Shown piece after piece: positions 62,871 to 64,000 of a stretch of 64,000 bases of DNA; position 1 is the stretch's first letter, and each line of letters starts with the position of its first letter. This stretch comes from Theocolax elegans (lineage: Eukaryota; Arthropoda; Insecta; Hymenoptera; Cerocephalidae), in the NCBI GenBank assembly GCA_026168455.1, contig CM047431.1, positions 59,416,910 through 59,480,909 of the forward strand, given 5' to 3'. The notes below the pieces were generated by a model, which was given only the letters and a program-made list of their open reading frames with translations, had not been told where the DNA came from and made no database searches. The translations under genes and the position numbers were made by a program.

Positions 62871-63480
62871 TTGATCATTCGTGATTTTTATTCAATTTTT
62901 TTATCGATAAAACACTCGTTTACACCAATTTGACACCTGCTCCTTCCGTTCACCGAGAAAAATGTCACTTGAAAAATCGTGCGAATTACTACAGCTTTTG
63001 GAAAATTTTAACAGATATCTAGTCAATTTTACAAATTTACTCATTTTTACCATTTGTCAAGTCTGTCCCCTCGATCACACTCTCATTTGCATTGTTATCA
63101 AAAATATTACCCCATTGCTAATTACAGGATAGACGAACTATCCAAATAAAAAAATTTTATAATTAAAATTAACTAATATAATTTTATAACGAAAATTGAA
63201 ATATATTTATATTTAATTTCTCTGTTAAGTATACTATTTTTTCATTCCGACTACTTGCGTCTGCTTTGCTAATAGTCAATATTATAATATCTGCGGTAAA
63301 ACATTTTTTTCGCGTTTCATATATAGGTATATGTATATATATATATCCACTTAATATATATAAATTTATTTTACGATCAGGTTTACAAATTTTATTATGT
63401 TGCCGTTTCGTCTATAATATGAGGATTTTGTAACATCGAGCGAAGTATATATTTCCCCTTTAAATATATAGCCGTGCTTT
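62871..63480. other. AT-rich non-coding stretch
   Basis: Includes CACCGAGAAAAATGTCACTT at 62951, a solo sequence like the end of the 61060 MITE. No gene is supported. Confidence 0.5.
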
Positions 63481-63963
63481 AATAGATTTATAATTCTAAC
63501 GGGATTTCGCTTGAATATCGTGAAGGATAGTGACTCAGCGGATTCGAGATTCGAAGTGGAGCTTGCCGAAAAAAAAACACCAAAAAAACGTTGTTCACTA
63601 TACGTACGTTACACGCACGGTAGTCCGGGTCTTCCAATTGGACTACCGGACACCACAAGTACTTCTTTTTCTATCACACCGGCGAATCGAAGACGCGTTG
63701 TCTCGTTTGTTCGTATAAATATATATATATATATAAGAGAGAGAGAGAGAGAGAAGAAGTGTTGGCCCGGGCGCGCGCGATCAACGACACATCGAGTTTT
63801 GGCAATTCGACACCGCGGGTATTAGATGCACTGCACTTAATCGCAGCTTGTGTTTACTTTCGTATATATTTCTTTCTGCTGGAGTTTGTGTACTACGCGT
63901 TTCGAAGACGTTGGTCTCGATTTTCAAGTGGACGGTCGACGATATGGAGAATTTGTATACATC
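63481..63963. other. CpG-rich pocket with TA and GA tracts
   Basis: Contains a TA tract (63719-63734) running into a GA tract (63735-63755), then CCCGGGCGCGCGCGATC at 63767. Also a 17-bp perfect inverted repeat with a short loop (GGTAGTCCGGGTCTTCC, then GGACTACCGG) near 63620-63650. No coding gene is recognised. Confidence 0.35.
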
Positions 63964-64000
63964 TTACTAGGATGTGTAGCGTTTCTATACATCCTAGTAA
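63964..64000. repeat. Hairpin at the window edge
   Basis: TTACTAGGATGTGTAG (63964-63979) and CTATACATCCTAGTAA (63985-64000) form a 16-bp stem with one mismatch and a 5-base loop. The terminal TTACTAGGA matches the ends of the elements at 41700 and 46544. It could be a minimal relative of that family, or part of something continuing past the window. Confidence 0.7.

Overview
The window looks like non-coding chromosomal DNA from an arthropod, most plausibly a hymenopteran insect. It is AT-rich, yet CpG-rich pockets (cgcg, tcgcga runs) occur throughout, and dinucleotide microsatellites (TA, TG/CA, GA/CT) are very abundant. There is no bacterial-style gene packing. No open reading frame shows a recognisable domain: the long ones are low-complexity translations of microsatellites or antisense shadows of CpG-rich pockets. 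The organism call is an inference from composition only.

Best gene model (tentative). Around 1.85-2.65 kb there is a CpG-rich pocket with initiator-like TCAGT motifs, a long leader and a short in-frame start segment. That segment (2614-2651, encoding MDSNMSTAAYVH plus two bases) ends at a good GTACGT splice donor. I read it as a promoter and first coding exon on the + strand. Everything downstream then behaves like one very long first intron filled with repeats. Consistent with this, a candidate recursive-splicing (ratchet) site lies on the same strand at 40299/40300. There a polypyrimidine tract and CAG are fused directly to GTGAGT. It is carried twice, because it sits in a recent 4.84-kb tandem duplication (second copy 45144/45145).

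Layout. 0-1.8 kb: flank with simple repeats and a TTAA-bounded palindromic element. 1.85-2.65 kb: candidate promoter and exon 1. 2.65-5.7 kb: AT-rich with one CpG pocket. 5.73-7.54 kb: nested local duplication in the order A-B-c, B, A-B-c. 7.5-17.1 kb: AT-rich with CpG pockets and one small palindromic element. 17.17-18.93 kb: long inverted-repeat element carrying a nested 172-bp MITE, with a second copy of the MITE 1 kb away. 19-29.5 kb: AT-rich with CpG pockets. 29.54-30.11 kb: remnant with Tc1/mariner-like ends. 32 kb: weak candidate alternative terminal exon. 34.57 kb: 125-bp (TG)n. 35.1-35.7 kb: palindromic element. 37.07-46.76 kb: 4.84-kb tandem duplication whose breakpoint lies in the loop of a long palindrome. 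47.0-47.4 kb and 53.1-54.1 kb: TTAA elements, two of which share one TTAA and one of which hosts a nested element. 57.2-60.6 kb: complex duplication with a perfect 62-bp inverted repeat, an inverted element copy and a 1.1-kb direct duplication. 61.06-61.31 kb: MITE with about 85-bp terminal inverted repeats. 63.96-64.0 kb: hairpin cut by the window edge.

There is no multi-gene system here. The interest lies in the possible giant intron with a duplicated ratchet point, the microhomology-type tandem duplications, and several coherent families of palindromic non-autonomous elements. Coordinates of element ends were read by eye and may be off by a few bases.
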